Assembly: GCA_028278455.1 (NCBI GenBank)
Contig: JANQEH010000243.1
Span: 1 to 56,718 of the forward strand
DNA length: 56,718 nucleotides
Direction: 5' to 3'
Source: a bacterium
Lineage (GTDB): Bacteria > SM23-31
Shown here piece after piece: positions 17,098 to 26,566 of the stretch. Position numbers and translations under genes: made by a program. Under the pieces are notes generated by a model. The model saw only the letters and a list, made by a program, of their open reading frames with translations. It did not search any database and was not told where the DNA came from. The first letter of the stretch is position 1. Every line of letters starts with the position of its first letter.

Positions 17098-18677
17098 GAT
17101 CTTCCCCGCTTAAATTCATCAAGTATCTGTTCAATATCGCTGTCGGTTATTCCGGTTTTTCCCCGGGGAGCAGGAGTTGTTTCATTTCTGCGGCCTATCT
17201 TTATCGGTTCATCATCGAACCTCGAATACTTTCCGGATGCTGTAGTCGATGTTGTCGGAAAGCTCTTTTTGGATTGTTCGAAACTGCCGATGCTCAGATC
17301 GTATGACGGTTTTCCCGCAGGCTTGGTCTCGAAGGCTACCCTTTTTGTATGCATCAAATGAAGGGGGCTGATATTTTCACTTGTGATCGAGCCGGCAAAA
17401 GTACCGGGACCCAATGTCATTGCCGGCGCTAAAGAAGTCGTGAATCCGATCGCACCCAGGGTAGACGGAGTGTTGACACTGATCCTGAATGCGGGTTTAT
17501 GCAAGCCGAATTCTCTTATTATTTTTTCATCTTTGCAGTGAATGGCGAGTGAATGTCCCATCCCGCCGAAATTCAGTATCTCTATGCACTTTTCGCATCC
17601 TTCTTCCCAGCCGTTGACAGTATAAAATGAAAGGACTGGAGAAAGTTTCTCGCATGAAAGCGGATATTGTTTTCCGACTCCATCAAGAAAAACGACGATA
17701 GCCCTTGTTTCTTTCGGGATCTGCAGTCCGGCAAGCTGTGCGATGTATGGAGCTGGCTGGCCTACAATCTTCGGATTTATAGCACCTGAAGGCTGGATCA
17801 TTACAGATTCGAGCTTCTTTCTATCTTCTTCATCTGCGAGAAAGCAATTCTGGTTTTTGAGCTCTTCCAGAACTCTGTCTTTGACAGGAGAATCACATAC
17901 AATTGACTGTTCGGACGCGCATATCGTACCGTAATCGAATGTTTTTCCCGTAATGATATCTGCAACTGCTTTTCCGGTCTCAGCGCTTCTGTCTATATAT
18001 GCGGGTACATTACCCGGGCCGACACCGAACGCGGGTTTACCCGAACTGTAAGCAGCCCTAACAAGCCCCATGCCGCCTGTAGCGAGGATCACATGTGACC
18101 TTTTATGCTTCATCAGTTCGGAAGTGCCCGGAAGTGTTGTATTCTTCATACACAGTATCAAGTCCTGAGGAGCTCCATTCTTTCTCGCTGCATTTGCCAT
18201 AAGTTTTGTTGTTTCAAGCACACAATTTGTCGCGGCAGGATGAGGCGACATAACGATAGCATTTCGGGATTTTATCGAGATAAGTGTCTTGTAGACAGCA
18301 GTAGATGTCGGATTTGTTGAAGGAATTATGCCTGCAACAACTCCCATGGGTTCAGCAATTTCCCATATACTTTTTTCCTTATCATCTTTAATGATCCCGA
18401 CTGTTTTCATATCTTTGATACTGTGATAAACATCGCGGCTTCCGAAAATGTTCTTCAAGATCTTATCTTCATATTTTCCGAAACCTGTCTCCTCTACGGC
18501 CATTTTCGCAAGTTTGTCGGATGCTGAAAAGACGGCTAAAGCAGCAGCTTTTACGACCTTATCAACCGCTTCCTGAGAGAATTCCGCGAAAATTTTATAT
18601 GCCTTATATGCACGCTCACACAGATCTCTTGCTTCCTGGATAGAAATAAGATCTATATCTGTAACTTGTTGTTCCAC
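17094..18677 (-). CDS. CoA-acylating-type aldehyde dehydrogenase with encapsulation-like C-terminal tail
   Basis: The enzyme should oxidise an aldehyde to acyl-CoA with NAD, like EutE, PduP and the AdhE N-terminal domain. The core (about 1-453) shows [26 protein letters not shown] and the active-site [12 protein letters not shown] with catalytic Cys253. An extra tail of about 75 residues is rich in Ser, Thr, Pro and Gly. It ends in [16 protein letters not shown] (510-525), a short amphipathic helix matching the aldolase tail at 241-250. The start is GTG at 18675-18677 with AGGGG upstream. It overlaps the PduL-like gene by 4 bp and follows the solenoid gene by 33 bp. Product use by the PduL-like partner is inferred. 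Confidence 0.9.
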   Translation of the reverse strand: MEQQVTDIDLISIQEARDLCERAYKAYKIFAEFSQEAVDKVVKAAALAVFSASDKLAKMAVEETGFGKYEDKILKNIFGSRDVYHSIKDMKTVGIIKDDKEKSIWEIAEPMGVVAGIIPSTNPTSTAVYKTLISIKSRNAIVMSPHPAATNCVLETTKLMANAARKNGAPQDLILCMKNTTLPGTSELMKHKRSHVILATGGMGLVRAAYSSGKPAFGVGPGNVPAYIDRSAETGKAVADIITGKTFDYGTICASEQSIVCDSPVKDRVLEELKNQNCFLADEEDRKKLESVMIQPSGAINPKIVGQPAPYIAQLAGLQIPKETRAIVVFLDGVGKQYPLSCEKLSPVLSFYTVNGWEEGCEKCIEILNFGGMGHSLAIHCKDEKIIREFGLHKPAFRISVNTPSTLGAIGFTTSLAPAMTLGPGTFAGSITSENISPLHLMHTKRVAFETKPAGKPSYDLSIGSFEQSKKSFPTTSTTASGKYSRFDDEPIKIGRRNETTPAPRGKTGITDSDIEQILDEFKRGRS

Positions 18678-18710
18678 TGAATACCCCTTATTTCTGGATA
18701 AAAATGATTA

Positions 18711-20279
18711 TCATCTGCCGAATAGCTTTGACAGCCATCCGGTTTTGATATTAAACTCCTTTTTGAGGATCTCCACCTGTTCGTGCTTTCTTTTTTCCTC
18801 TAAAAGCTTCATGAAAGCAAGAACACTCTCTTTAACCTTATCCTGAGGAATATCGAACTTCTTGACAAGGGAAGAAGCCATAGCAAAGTCGGATTTCTTG
18901 AGTTTCTGATTGAAGAGATCCCAGGCAATTTTATTCAGCTTGGTTTTTTCAAGATTGAAGTCTGTGCCAAATATCAAAGCTCGTTCAAACATCTTTTTCT
19001 TGATGTAATCATCGAAGAGAGATTGAACAAGAGGCCTGACATACGAAGGATCAAGTTTGTATTCATTCATCATTTTTTTTGCAATCTCAAGGTTTCCAGC
19101 TTTGATCTTTTCTTCGAACAGCTTTTTTACAGCGGGAGTATATTGCTCCCTTGAGATCTTAAAATCATCAATCAGGCTTTTTGCAGATTTAAAGCTTGCT
19201 CGTCTGAGCTGTGTTTCAAATGCTTCGAGGATATTATCCTGTACCTCTTCGACAGGTATTTTGAATTCCTTGAAAAGATGCCTTGCATAATCATAGGTTT
19301 TCGTCTGAACCTTAAGCTTCAGTACGGGAATTATTAAAGGATGAGTTACCTCGTTTGTCAGTTTGAATTTATTTTTAAGGTCTATGGCATTGTCCATTTT
19401 CCCGTTATTTACATCGCTCAGGAATGAATCAAACAGCTTTTTATCAGCCTGTTCACCCGCGAGCTTATACTTCTTGTAAATCTCGAGAGCTACATCATAC
19501 CTGTGCATCTGAAGCTTCAAAGAGAGGCCCATAAATGCTGCCTCAGTAACTTTCTCCTCAGGCATTTTGAAATCGAGAGCAAGGTCCGCGGCATCCTCAT
19601 AGGTAGCATCTGAAACGTACTTGTCGTATACTTTCGCAAGCAGCCTTTCAAGAGCCTCGCCTTTTAATGCGAATTCACTGATCAGCTTCTTCGCATCATC
19701 CATCTTCCGGTTAAACATCAGCAGTTCTAATCCGGAGATCAGAGCTGAGCTCAGTTCTTCACCTGAAAGATTATAAGCCTTCTTGAATTCGAGGGCTCTT
19801 TCAATCCTCTGGGACATTACAAGCTTCTTGAAATAGGGCAATATGACATCCAGAATGTCCTCTTTCTTGAGCTTAAATGTGTTTTTCAGCCGTTCGGCCT
19901 CGCCTTCATTACTGTCATAAATATATTGAGTAAATAATACCACTGCCGCCTGGTAACCCATTGCAGGGGGGAGTTTGAGCTGGGTTATAAGTGTGATGAT
20001 GTCAAAGAATTTTTTACCATCTTGAAGATCCTTTATATGGTACTCTGCAGCTTTGACAAGCAAATCTTTTTTCAGGTTGAATTCCTTGCAAACATCGATT
20101 GCTCCCTTTGAATCACCTTTCTTAACGAGGTACTCGTACTCCTTTGTTGCCAGCTCTATCGCTTTTGCCTGATTACCGGCCTTGATAAAATCCCGTGCTG
20201 CTATCAAAGGGGGCTTTTTCTCATCAGGCTTTTCCTGGCCCTTGTCGTTCTTTTGGGTTTTTTGCGGTTCGTCTGCCAT
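18711..20279 (-). CDS. Alpha-solenoid repeat protein, unknown function
   Basis: The 522-residue protein has no signal peptide. It begins with a disordered Lys/Glu/Pro-rich stretch (1-25). The rest is about fourteen helical-hairpin repeats of roughly 35 residues, each carrying a pattern like [AV]xxLxxxFxL, for example EAERLKNTFKLKKEDIL, DAKKLISEFALKGEAL, YARHLFKEFKIPVEEV and SAKSLIDDFKISREQY. This resembles PPR or clathrin-type solenoids in form, but I know no matching family. The end, TGWLSKLFGR, is a short aromatic-basic tail. It lies 33 bp upstream of the aldehyde dehydrogenase and 56 bp downstream of thrC, so a scaffold for those enzymes is possible but unproven. Confidence 0.8.
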   Translation of the reverse strand: MADEPQKTQKNDKGQEKPDEKKPPLIAARDFIKAGNQAKAIELATKEYEYLVKKGDSKGAIDVCKEFNLKKDLLVKAAEYHIKDLQDGKKFFDIITLITQLKLPPAMGYQAAVVLFTQYIYDSNEGEAERLKNTFKLKKEDILDVILPYFKKLVMSQRIERALEFKKAYNLSGEELSSALISGLELLMFNRKMDDAKKLISEFALKGEALERLLAKVYDKYVSDATYEDAADLALDFKMPEEKVTEAAFMGLSLKLQMHRYDVALEIYKKYKLAGEQADKKLFDSFLSDVNNGKMDNAIDLKNKFKLTNEVTHPLIIPVLKLKVQTKTYDYARHLFKEFKIPVEEVQDNILEAFETQLRRASFKSAKSLIDDFKISREQYTPAVKKLFEEKIKAGNLEIAKKMMNEYKLDPSYVRPLVQSLFDDYIKKKMFERALIFGTDFNLEKTKLNKIAWDLFNQKLKKSDFAMASSLVKKFDIPQDKVKESVLAFMKLLEEKRKHEQVEILKKEFNIKTGWLSKLFGR

Positions 20280-20335
20280 AGCATTTGATTTTTATTGAAA
20301 TAGTCTGATTAATATAAGAAAAAAATACATCAGAA

Positions 20336-21505
20336 TCATAATAAATTACTTATTGTATCTGTGTATTTTAGACCGCTGCCTGTAATAAACACAACAACCC
20401 TGTCATTCTCAGAGATATCACCGGAATCTTTAAGCCTTTCAACTGCTGCTAAAGCGGCTCCACCTTCCGGTGCAGCGAATATCCCGGTGTGTTTACCTAT
20501 TGTCTTTACCCCTTTTATTAGTTCATCATCTGATACAGAGACAGCTGTACCTCCGCTTTCTCTGAGAGCTCGAAGCATAAGAAAATCGCCTACAGCCTTC
20601 GGCACCCTCAAGCCGGCCGCAACCGTACTCGGATCCTGCCATTCCGGAGCGGCTTCTTTGCCGTCATGGAATGCTTTGATGATCGGGGCGCATCCTTCAG
20701 CCTGCACAGATACCATTCTCGGCCTGAAAGAAGATATCCAGCCCATGCTTTCCATTTCTGCAAATGCTTTCCACATTCCTATCAGTCCTGTTCCACCACC
20801 GGTCGGGTAGACTATCACATCTGGAAGTTCCCAGTTGAACTGTTCCGCCAATTCTATACCCATAGTCTTTTTTCCTTCAACCCTGTATGGCTCCTTCAGT
20901 GTTGAAACATCATACCAGCTGTCATCGATCTTCGTTTTGAGAAATTTCCCTGCATCTACAATGCTGCCATCTACGAATAGCAATTTCGCACCAAGGGCTT
21001 TAGCTTCAGCTTTAAAGGTTTCGGGTGTTGTTTCAGGCATTGAAATTATAACCTCCATCCCTCCCAGGGCACCATATGCCGCTGCCGCGCCGCCGGCATT
21101 TCCTGCAGTTGGGAGACAGATCTTTTTCATTCCGAGTTCATTAGCTTTTGAGATAGCGGCTCCAAGTCCCCTTGCCTTGAATGAGGCTGTCGGATTCAAT
21201 CCTTCATCCTTCAGATACAGATTGTTTAGTCCGATCTCCCTGCCGAGGGATTTTGTATGGAATAACGGAGTATAACCTTCCCCGAGATTCAATATATTCT
21301 TTTCATTTGTAACCGGCATCATTTCACGGTAACGCCACATATCAGGTGTCCGTCCCGGAAGGTCTTCCTTTTTAAGATGGTCCTTAACTTTATCCATGTC
21401 ATATTTAGCAAATAGAGGTGCGCCGCATTCGCACAGGTATAACACTTCTTCATCCGAGTACTTTTTTTCACATTTGGTGCATTCGATATGGGTCAGAAAT
21501 TTCAT
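20336..21505 (-). CDS. thrC: Threonine synthase
   Basis: PLP enzyme that converts O-phosphohomoserine to threonine. The 389 residues begin with a CxxC...CxC segment (CTKCEKKYS, LCECGAP) seen in many thrC proteins. NPTASFKARG carries the PLP lysine, Lys110. PTAGNAGGAAAAYGALGG and YPTGGGTGLIGMWKAF form the cofactor-binding loops. GCGAGG lies just before the ATG. It is the likely first gene of a transcript with the solenoid protein, the aldehyde dehydrogenase and the PduL-like gene. Threonine deaminase-like PLP proteins are the alternative, but the length and zinc-ribbon start favour ThrC. Confidence 0.92.
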   Translation of the reverse strand: MKFLTHIECTKCEKKYSDEEVLYLCECGAPLFAKYDMDKVKDHLKKEDLPGRTPDMWRYREMMPVTNEKNILNLGEGYTPLFHTKSLGREIGLNNLYLKDEGLNPTASFKARGLGAAISKANELGMKKICLPTAGNAGGAAAAYGALGGMEVIISMPETTPETFKAEAKALGAKLLFVDGSIVDAGKFLKTKIDDSWYDVSTLKEPYRVEGKKTMGIELAEQFNWELPDVIVYPTGGGTGLIGMWKAFAEMESMGWISSFRPRMVSVQAEGCAPIIKAFHDGKEAAPEWQDPSTVAAGLRVPKAVGDFLMLRALRESGGTAVSVSDDELIKGVKTIGKHTGIFAAPEGGAALAAVERLKDSGDISENDRVVVFITGSGLKYTDTISNLL

Positions 21506-21527
21506 TTTAAACCTCGCTTGAAAATGT

Positions 21528-22970
21528 TTATGTACAGTTATCTAATTTTTCTTTCATGATTTTGTTAAGAAGAACCGGATCAGCTTTACCATTGGTTTCT
21601 TTCATGGCTTTTCCGATAAGAAAACCGATTATCTTCACGTTTCCATTTTTATAGGATAATACCTCTTCGGGAGAAGAGCCGAGTACATCCTCAATTATCT
21701 TTTCGAGATCCACGGGATCCGAGATAAGCTCAAGACCGCTGTCCGATAAGATCTTCTCGGCAGAATTGCCGGACCGGACCATCTCCCTGAATAAATCCTT
21801 TGCAATTCTTCCGCTTATCCTGCCGGAACCAATTAATTCAACAAGTCCTGCTGTCTTTTCAGGGGAGATTCTGAATTCCTTAATAGATACTCTGTTTTCT
21901 CTCAATATATTCAAAATTTCACTTAATATCCAGTCGCTTAGTTTTTTATTATCTGTACAGTGTGACGCAGCTTCTTCAAAGTATTCCGCAAGTTCGATAG
22001 TTGAGGTTAATGCGGCTGCATTATTCTCCGGTATTCCATAATCTGAGATGAATCTCTCTCTCTTTTGATCCGGGAGTTCGGGCAGTTCTGAGCGGATTCT
22101 CTTTATATCTTGATCTTTCAATGTAAGCTGAATAAGATCGGGCTCGGGAAAATACCTGTAATCCTCTGAGGTTTCTTTGCTCCTCAGTTTAACGATCCCG
22201 GAAAGTGTTTCATCCCAGGCAAGAGTTTCTGGGATCACTTTCTCACCGTTTGACAGGAGTTCAGATTGCCTGTTTATCTCAAATTCAAGCGCTTTTTTTA
22301 CAAATTTAAAGGAGTTAAGGTTCTTCAATTCTGTCCTCTGACCCATTAGATCGGAGCCTTTGATTTTCATAGATATATTAGCGTCACACCTTAAGCTGCC
22401 TTCTTCCATGCTGCAGTCACTTACGCCAATGTAAAGAAGTATCTGCCGGAGCCGGGATAGATATTCATAAGCTTCCTGAGGCGAGCCGATGTCCGGTTCA
22501 GTTACGATCTCTACCAGCGGAACTCCGCACCGGTTAAGATCGATCCGACTTTCGCTGATTTCAATATTGCCTTCAGGATGGAGCATTTTGCCGGCATCTT
22601 CTTCCAGGTGGATCCTGCTGATTCTGATCTTTTTTTCTGTTCTGTGCCCGGATAATCTCAGCCATCCATCTTTTGCCATTGGTTCATCATACTGAGATAT
22701 CTGGTACCCCTTCGGCAGATCAGGGTAGAAGTAGTTTTTTCTCGCAAATACAGACTTGTTCGATATAGTGCATCCCAGCGCAGAAGCAGTTTTTACTGCA
22801 AGTTCGACTGCATATTCGTTCAGTACGGGAAGGGTGCCGGGGAGTCCTAGGCAAACGGGACAAACAAGAGTATTGGGTGCATTTCCATAACGGTTCGCAC
22901 ACCCACAGAAAATCTTGGTTTCAGTTTTCAGCTGAACATGAGTTTCAATTCCTATGACAGGTATATACAT
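21528..22970 (-). CDS. gatB: Asp-tRNA(Asn)/Glu-tRNA(Gln) amidotransferase subunit B
   Basis: GatB binds the mischarged tRNA and activates it for amidation in the GatCAB complex. The 480-residue protein starts VIGIETHVQLKTETKIFCGC and contains PDLPKGYQISQYDEP, GNIEISESRIDLNRCGVPLVE and the C-terminal GatB/YqeY helical domain. Cysteines near residues 22-40 (CGCANRYG, CPVCLGLPG) are those that hold zinc in relatives. It follows gatA by 17 bp. gatC is not adjacent. Confidence 0.97.
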   Translation of the reverse strand: MYIPVIGIETHVQLKTETKIFCGCANRYGNAPNTLVCPVCLGLPGTLPVLNEYAVELAVKTASALGCTISNKSVFARKNYFYPDLPKGYQISQYDEPMAKDGWLRLSGHRTEKKIRISRIHLEEDAGKMLHPEGNIEISESRIDLNRCGVPLVEIVTEPDIGSPQEAYEYLSRLRQILLYIGVSDCSMEEGSLRCDANISMKIKGSDLMGQRTELKNLNSFKFVKKALEFEINRQSELLSNGEKVIPETLAWDETLSGIVKLRSKETSEDYRYFPEPDLIQLTLKDQDIKRIRSELPELPDQKRERFISDYGIPENNAAALTSTIELAEYFEEAASHCTDNKKLSDWILSEILNILRENRVSIKEFRISPEKTAGLVELIGSGRISGRIAKDLFREMVRSGNSAEKILSDSGLELISDPVDLEKIIEDVLGSSPEEVLSYKNGNVKIIGFLIGKAMKETNGKADPVLLNKIMKEKLDNCT

Positions 22971-22987
22971 AGATTTACTCTATCAAA

Positions 22988-24406
22988 CTACTTATTGTAG
23001 CGCTCGATCAGTTTTCCAAGCTTCAATACAGACAAATCATCGCAATATCTTCCCATTATCTGAAGTCCTACAGGAAGCCTGCCGGATGTCGTTCCGCATG
23101 GTACCGACAGTGCGGGAAGGCCTGCAAGATTAGCTGGTATCGTAAATATATCATTGAGATACATATTAAGCGGCTCGTCGGTTTTTTCACCCAATCTGAA
23201 AGGAGGAGTGGGAGTAACAGGAGAGATAATAAAATCGACCTTATTAAATGTATCGTTCAATTCCTCTGCAATCATTTTTCTTACCATTTGAGCCTTTCCA
23301 TAGTATTCTTCATAATATCCGGCACTGAGAACATAAGTGCCGAGGATGATCCTCCTTTTAACCTCTTCACCAAATCCTTCAGCGCGGCTTTTGGAGTATA
23401 CAGCTTCGAGTTCTTCTGCGTTTTCAGCGCAACAGCCGTACCTTATTCCGTCATATCTTGCGAGATTGGAAGACGCTTCAGCATTACCGAGGATGTAATA
23501 AACCGCCGCAGAACAGGTTATATGCGGGAGGCTTATTTCTTCGATCCTGGTTCCATCAGAAGCCAATTGTTCGATTTTACTCTCTATAGCGTTTCTGATC
23601 TCACTGTCCAATTCCTCGTTAAAGAACTCTTTCGGGATTCCGATAGTCATATCCTTTTGCTCATTCATAATCTCTGCAGAGTATTCCGGAACATCAGCTC
23701 TAATTGAAGTGCTGTCGGCAGGATCATAGCCTGAAATAACCTCAAGGATAAGCGAAATATCGTCAACTGTGCGAGCCATCGGGCCGATTTGGTCGAAGGA
23801 TGATGCAAACGCAGTAAGTCCATATCTGGATACTCTCCCGTATGACGGCTTCATACCGCAGATCCCGCAGAAAGCAGCAGGTTGCCTGATAGATCCACCA
23901 GTATCGGATCCCAGCGAAACGGGAACAAAATTACCTGCAACAGCCGCCGCAGATCCTCCGCTGGATCCTCCGGGGACACGGTCCGGCGCATCAGGATTGC
24001 GTACCGGGCCGAAATATGAATGTTCGTTTGAAGATCCCATCGCGAATTCATCCATATTTGTTTTCCCGATCACAATAGCATCTTCATCTTCTAATTTCTT
24101 GATGACAGTTGCGCTGTAAGGGGTGATGTATTTCTCGAGAGCTTTCGATCCACAGGTGAGTTTTTGCCCGCTTACACAGATATTATCCTTGACAGCTATA
24201 ATACAACCGGCGAGTTTTCCGGCTGTACCCTGTTCTATCTTAATATCTATCTCAACCGCTTTTGCCAGACTGTTATCTTCGTAGATATCCAGAAAAATAT
24301 TGAATTCATCTCCAGATCTGATACCATTGATCGTATCGGCAACTAGTGACTCAAGAGATCTCTTTCTGCTCTGTATCTGGTTTAATGAGGCCAGTATGTC
24401 AAGCAT
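22988..24406 (-). CDS. gatA: Asp-tRNA(Asn)/Glu-tRNA(Gln) amidotransferase subunit A
   Basis: GatA is the glutaminase of GatCAB. The amidase-signature triad is visible as Lys73 (AVKDNI), cis-Ser148 (PGGSSGGSAAAVAG) and Ser172 (GSDTGGSIRQPAAF). The 472-residue length is normal. It is probably cotranscribed with gatB. The presence of gatAB implies that Gln- or Asn-tRNA is made by the indirect route, which needs a GatC encoded elsewhere. Confidence 0.97.
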   Translation of the reverse strand: MLDILASLNQIQSRKRSLESLVADTINGIRSGDEFNIFLDIYEDNSLAKAVEIDIKIEQGTAGKLAGCIIAVKDNICVSGQKLTCGSKALEKYITPYSATVIKKLEDEDAIVIGKTNMDEFAMGSSNEHSYFGPVRNPDAPDRVPGGSSGGSAAAVAGNFVPVSLGSDTGGSIRQPAAFCGICGMKPSYGRVSRYGLTAFASSFDQIGPMARTVDDISLILEVISGYDPADSTSIRADVPEYSAEIMNEQKDMTIGIPKEFFNEELDSEIRNAIESKIEQLASDGTRIEEISLPHITCSAAVYYILGNAEASSNLARYDGIRYGCCAENAEELEAVYSKSRAEGFGEEVKRRIILGTYVLSAGYYEEYYGKAQMVRKMIAEELNDTFNKVDFIISPVTPTPPFRLGEKTDEPLNMYLNDIFTIPANLAGLPALSVPCGTTSGRLPVGLQIMGRYCDDLSVLKLGKLIERYNK

Positions 24407-24438
24407 CCGTAATACGAGTTTATTATTAGAAATTAATA

Positions 24439-24458
24439 ACCCGGTTTGTCGGGTTAAT
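24439..24458 (-). terminator. Hairpin between tatA and gatA, possible terminator
   Basis: TAACCCG (24439-24445) and CGGGTTA (24452-24458) form a 7-bp perfect stem with a 6-nt loop, about 50 bp beyond the tatA stop and 33 bp before the gatA start. The sequence after the stem on the minus strand is A+T-rich but not a pure T-run, so it may be a weak terminator or a leader hairpin. Confidence 0.4.
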
Positions 24459-24508
24459 CTGCAGATAGTAAAATGGCAGGGAGTACAAAAAGAAGTTTAT
24501 ATTAAAAT

Positions 24509-24706
24509 TTATTCTTTTGGTTTGGAAGATTTTTCCTCAATTTCGCTTGCTGATTTTATATCTTCCTCTATCTCTGTAGTAGCTTTTTTAAACTCTCTTA
24601 TTCCCTTACCTAATCCTCTTGCTAATTCAGGCAGCTTTTTACCGCCGAAAAGTAAAAGCAGGACTAAGAAAATTACTATTATTTCTTGCGTACCTAATCC
24701 AAACAT
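24509..24706 (-). CDS. tatA: Sec-independent protein translocase subunit TatA/TatE
   Basis: TatA oligomerises to form the pore for folded, twin-arginine proteins. The 65-residue protein has a short N-terminal membrane helix ([20 protein letters not shown]), the [20 protein letters not shown] hinge and amphipathic helix, and an acidic-basic tail. This is the standard architecture. AAGGAT precedes the ATG. No tatB or tatC is visible here. Confidence 0.95.
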   Translation of the reverse strand: MFGLGTQEIIVIFLVLLLLFGGKKLPELARGLGKGIREFKKATTEIEEDIKSASEIEEKSSKPKE

Positions 24707-24782
24707 AACATATCCTTGAAATAAAATTGATTCGGTTTAACAACCCCGACTTCTATGAAGACAGCATATATTCATATAACAT

Positions 24783-25046
24783 TTATCTATACCATTTCAA
24801 AATATATACTGCTATAATAATTCCGAATAAACCCGAAATATTGAGTTTGAAAGTGAATCCTAATGTCAAAGTAATAATTATAAGATTCAGCTGAACCGGG
24901 TCAAATCCGGGAACGACCGATCTGGTAAAAAACTCTTTTACGACACCTTCCGGTAAGATCCAGCCGGCAAATTCACCTATCAATGAGCCTGTTACAGCCC
25001 CAAGAATAATATACAACAATAAAATCCTGAACGGAATACGCCGCAT
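24783..25046 (-). CDS. DUF4321 family membrane protein
   Basis: An 87-residue integral membrane protein with two or three helices: LLLYIILGAVTGSLIGEF, LIIITLTLGFTFKLNI and LFGIIIAVYILKW. The GSLIGEF ... LPEG ... FF pattern, followed by a conserved LNL and GF, matches DUF4321, which often sits beside housekeeping genes and has no known role. AGGAAGG lies 8 nt before the ATG. It follows pssA by 24 bp and may belong to the psd-pssA transcript. Confidence 0.8.
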   Translation of the reverse strand: MRRIPFRILLLYIILGAVTGSLIGEFAGWILPEGVVKEFFTRSVVPGFDPVQLNLIIITLTLGFTFKLNISGLFGIIIAVYILKWYR

Positions 25047-25070
25047 ATCCGGGACCTTCCTGTAAATTTA

Positions 25071-25820
25071 TTATTTTACGATCTTTTCTTCATCTACCTG
25101 CGTTTCGGCAGTATCATTATCAGCCCTTACCAGAGCGTATAGCGACATTATTATACCGTTAAATACATAAGCCAGAACACATGGGAAAAACAATTGTCTC
25201 GGAAAAAAGAAAATAAAGACAAAACAAACGAAATAAGCTAGCGGTTTTATATTCGATTTCAGGCTTCGGTTGAAATTCAGTTTTGGTATTGGTTCATACC
25301 CGATACTGGAGACCATTAAAAGGGACAGTCCGGGAATAAAAATCAGGAAGACACTCTGAATTTCGATCGTATTAAAATAGAAATCCGCGAAAAGTACGAA
25401 AGACGAAATTGTAACCGCTGCGATGGGGATCGGCAGTCCCCTGTATGTTGATTTCTTAAATCCTTTAGTAATAACATTGAATCTCGCAAGCCTGAAAATA
25501 CCGGCAAGGAGAAAGATGAAGCAAAAAACCGTACCCCATGGTCCGATCTGACTGAAATTGGATTTATAAACAAGAAAGGCAGGAGCAACTCCGAATGAAA
25601 TGCTGTCCGCCAGCGAATCGAGTTCTTTGCCGAATTTGGAGAATGACTTTGTAAGACGCGCAATCCTGCCGTCCAGGTCATCGCATATACCTGCAAAAAT
25701 TATGCACACCGCTGCAGTCACATAATTATCTCTGGAAACAAACAGGATCGCCCAGAAACCCAAAAACAGGTTCGATAACGTGAAAAAATGCGGTAATGCC
25801 TGTAGTTTATTCTTCATCAT
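25071..25820 (-). CDS. pssA: CDP-diacylglycerol-serine O-phosphatidyltransferase
   Basis: This membrane enzyme makes phosphatidylserine from CDP-diacylglycerol and serine. The CDP-alcohol phosphotransferase signature DGxxARx8GxxxDxxxD is complete (DGRIARLTKSFSKFG, then KELDSLAD). About seven hydrophobic helices span the 249 residues. It overlaps psd by 14 bp, so the two steps to phosphatidylethanolamine are translationally coupled. Confidence 0.95.
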   Translation of the reverse strand: MMKNKLQALPHFFTLSNLFLGFWAILFVSRDNYVTAAVCIIFAGICDDLDGRIARLTKSFSKFGKELDSLADSISFGVAPAFLVYKSNFSQIGPWGTVFCFIFLLAGIFRLARFNVITKGFKKSTYRGLPIPIAAVTISSFVLFADFYFNTIEIQSVFLIFIPGLSLLMVSSIGYEPIPKLNFNRSLKSNIKPLAYFVCFVFIFFFPRQLFFPCVLAYVFNGIIMSLYALVRADNDTAETQVDEEKIVK

Positions 25821-26457
25821 GGAATTTTCCTATTATGGATTTACCTCCCTTTACCCTCTGCCCTTTATTAACGTAAATTTCCGTATTATATGGAACAACA
25901 ATATCGATCCTTGATCCAAAGCGGATTATTCCGCACCTGTCACCGGCCTTTACACTTTGACCTTTTTCAAGATAACAAATTATCCTTCTGGCAATGAGTC
26001 CTGCGATTTGTTTAAAAACGATCCTGCGGTTATCTTTTACGATACCGATCACAGTTTGCTCATTTTTTTCAGATGCATCTTCCTTAAACGCCGCTTTAAA
26101 AGATCCTTTTCTGTATTTATAAAACTCGACGATTCCGTCTATGGGAACCCTGTTGACATGTACGTCGAATACTGAAAGGAATACAGAAATTCTCTTTACC
26201 TTTCCGTTGAAGAACGCATCATCATCTTCATCAGCGATCGATACTATTAATCCGTCGCCGGGAGATACTATTTCGTCAGGTCCGGCGGTGATCTCTCTTT
26301 CCGGATCGCGGAAGAACAGCATCATGAAAAGCCAGGCAAACATTAGACCTAGTGATATATATATAAGAACAATGCTGTCAATATAGGCTCCTGCAATGCC
26401 TGTTATAACAGCTCCCCCAAAGCTTCCGGCTAAAAAGGGGTATCCTTCACGTGCCAT
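25807..26457 (-). CDS. psd: Phosphatidylserine decarboxylase proenzyme, short form
   Basis: The enzyme decarboxylates phosphatidylserine to phosphatidylethanolamine. It cleaves itself to create a pyruvoyl group, and the expected site is the Gly181-Ser182 pair in RFGSRIDIVVP. DVHVNRVPIDG carries the conserved histidine. The 216-residue form with one hydrophobic segment (about 20-48) is the short type common outside the gamma-proteobacteria. It is upstream of pssA and overlaps it by 14 bp. Confidence 0.95.
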   Translation of the reverse strand: MAREGYPFLAGSFGGAVITGIAGAYIDSIVLIYISLGLMFAWLFMMLFFRDPEREITAGPDEIVSPGDGLIVSIADEDDDAFFNGKVKRISVFLSVFDVHVNRVPIDGIVEFYKYRKGSFKAAFKEDASEKNEQTVIGIVKDNRRIVFKQIAGLIARRIICYLEKGQSVKAGDRCGIIRFGSRIDIVVPYNTEIYVNKGQRVKGGKSIIGKFHDEE

Positions 26458-26529
26458 TTTACAGTTCTGTTTCTATTGCTATAAATAAAAATATTTATTC
26501 TAATTAATTTTAGTCCACGTATAAAATAT

Positions 26530-26548
26530 CTCTTTATTGAGTAAAGAG
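26530..26548 (-). terminator. Hairpin downstream of purC, possible terminator
   Basis: CTCTTTA (26530-26536) pairs with TAAAGAG (26542-26548) around a 5-nt loop, 19 bp beyond the purC stop. On the minus strand it is followed by ATATTTTAT. The stem is A+T-rich and only 7 bp long, so the termination strength is uncertain. Confidence 0.4.
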
Positions 26549-26566
26549 CAAGAGGTTTTTTCAGAT

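Noticed and set aside
5958..18677. A complete microcompartment operon
   Set aside because: No BMC shell protein gene is present anywhere in the window, and the aldolase is separated from the dehydrogenase by ten kilobases; only cargo-like tails are seen.
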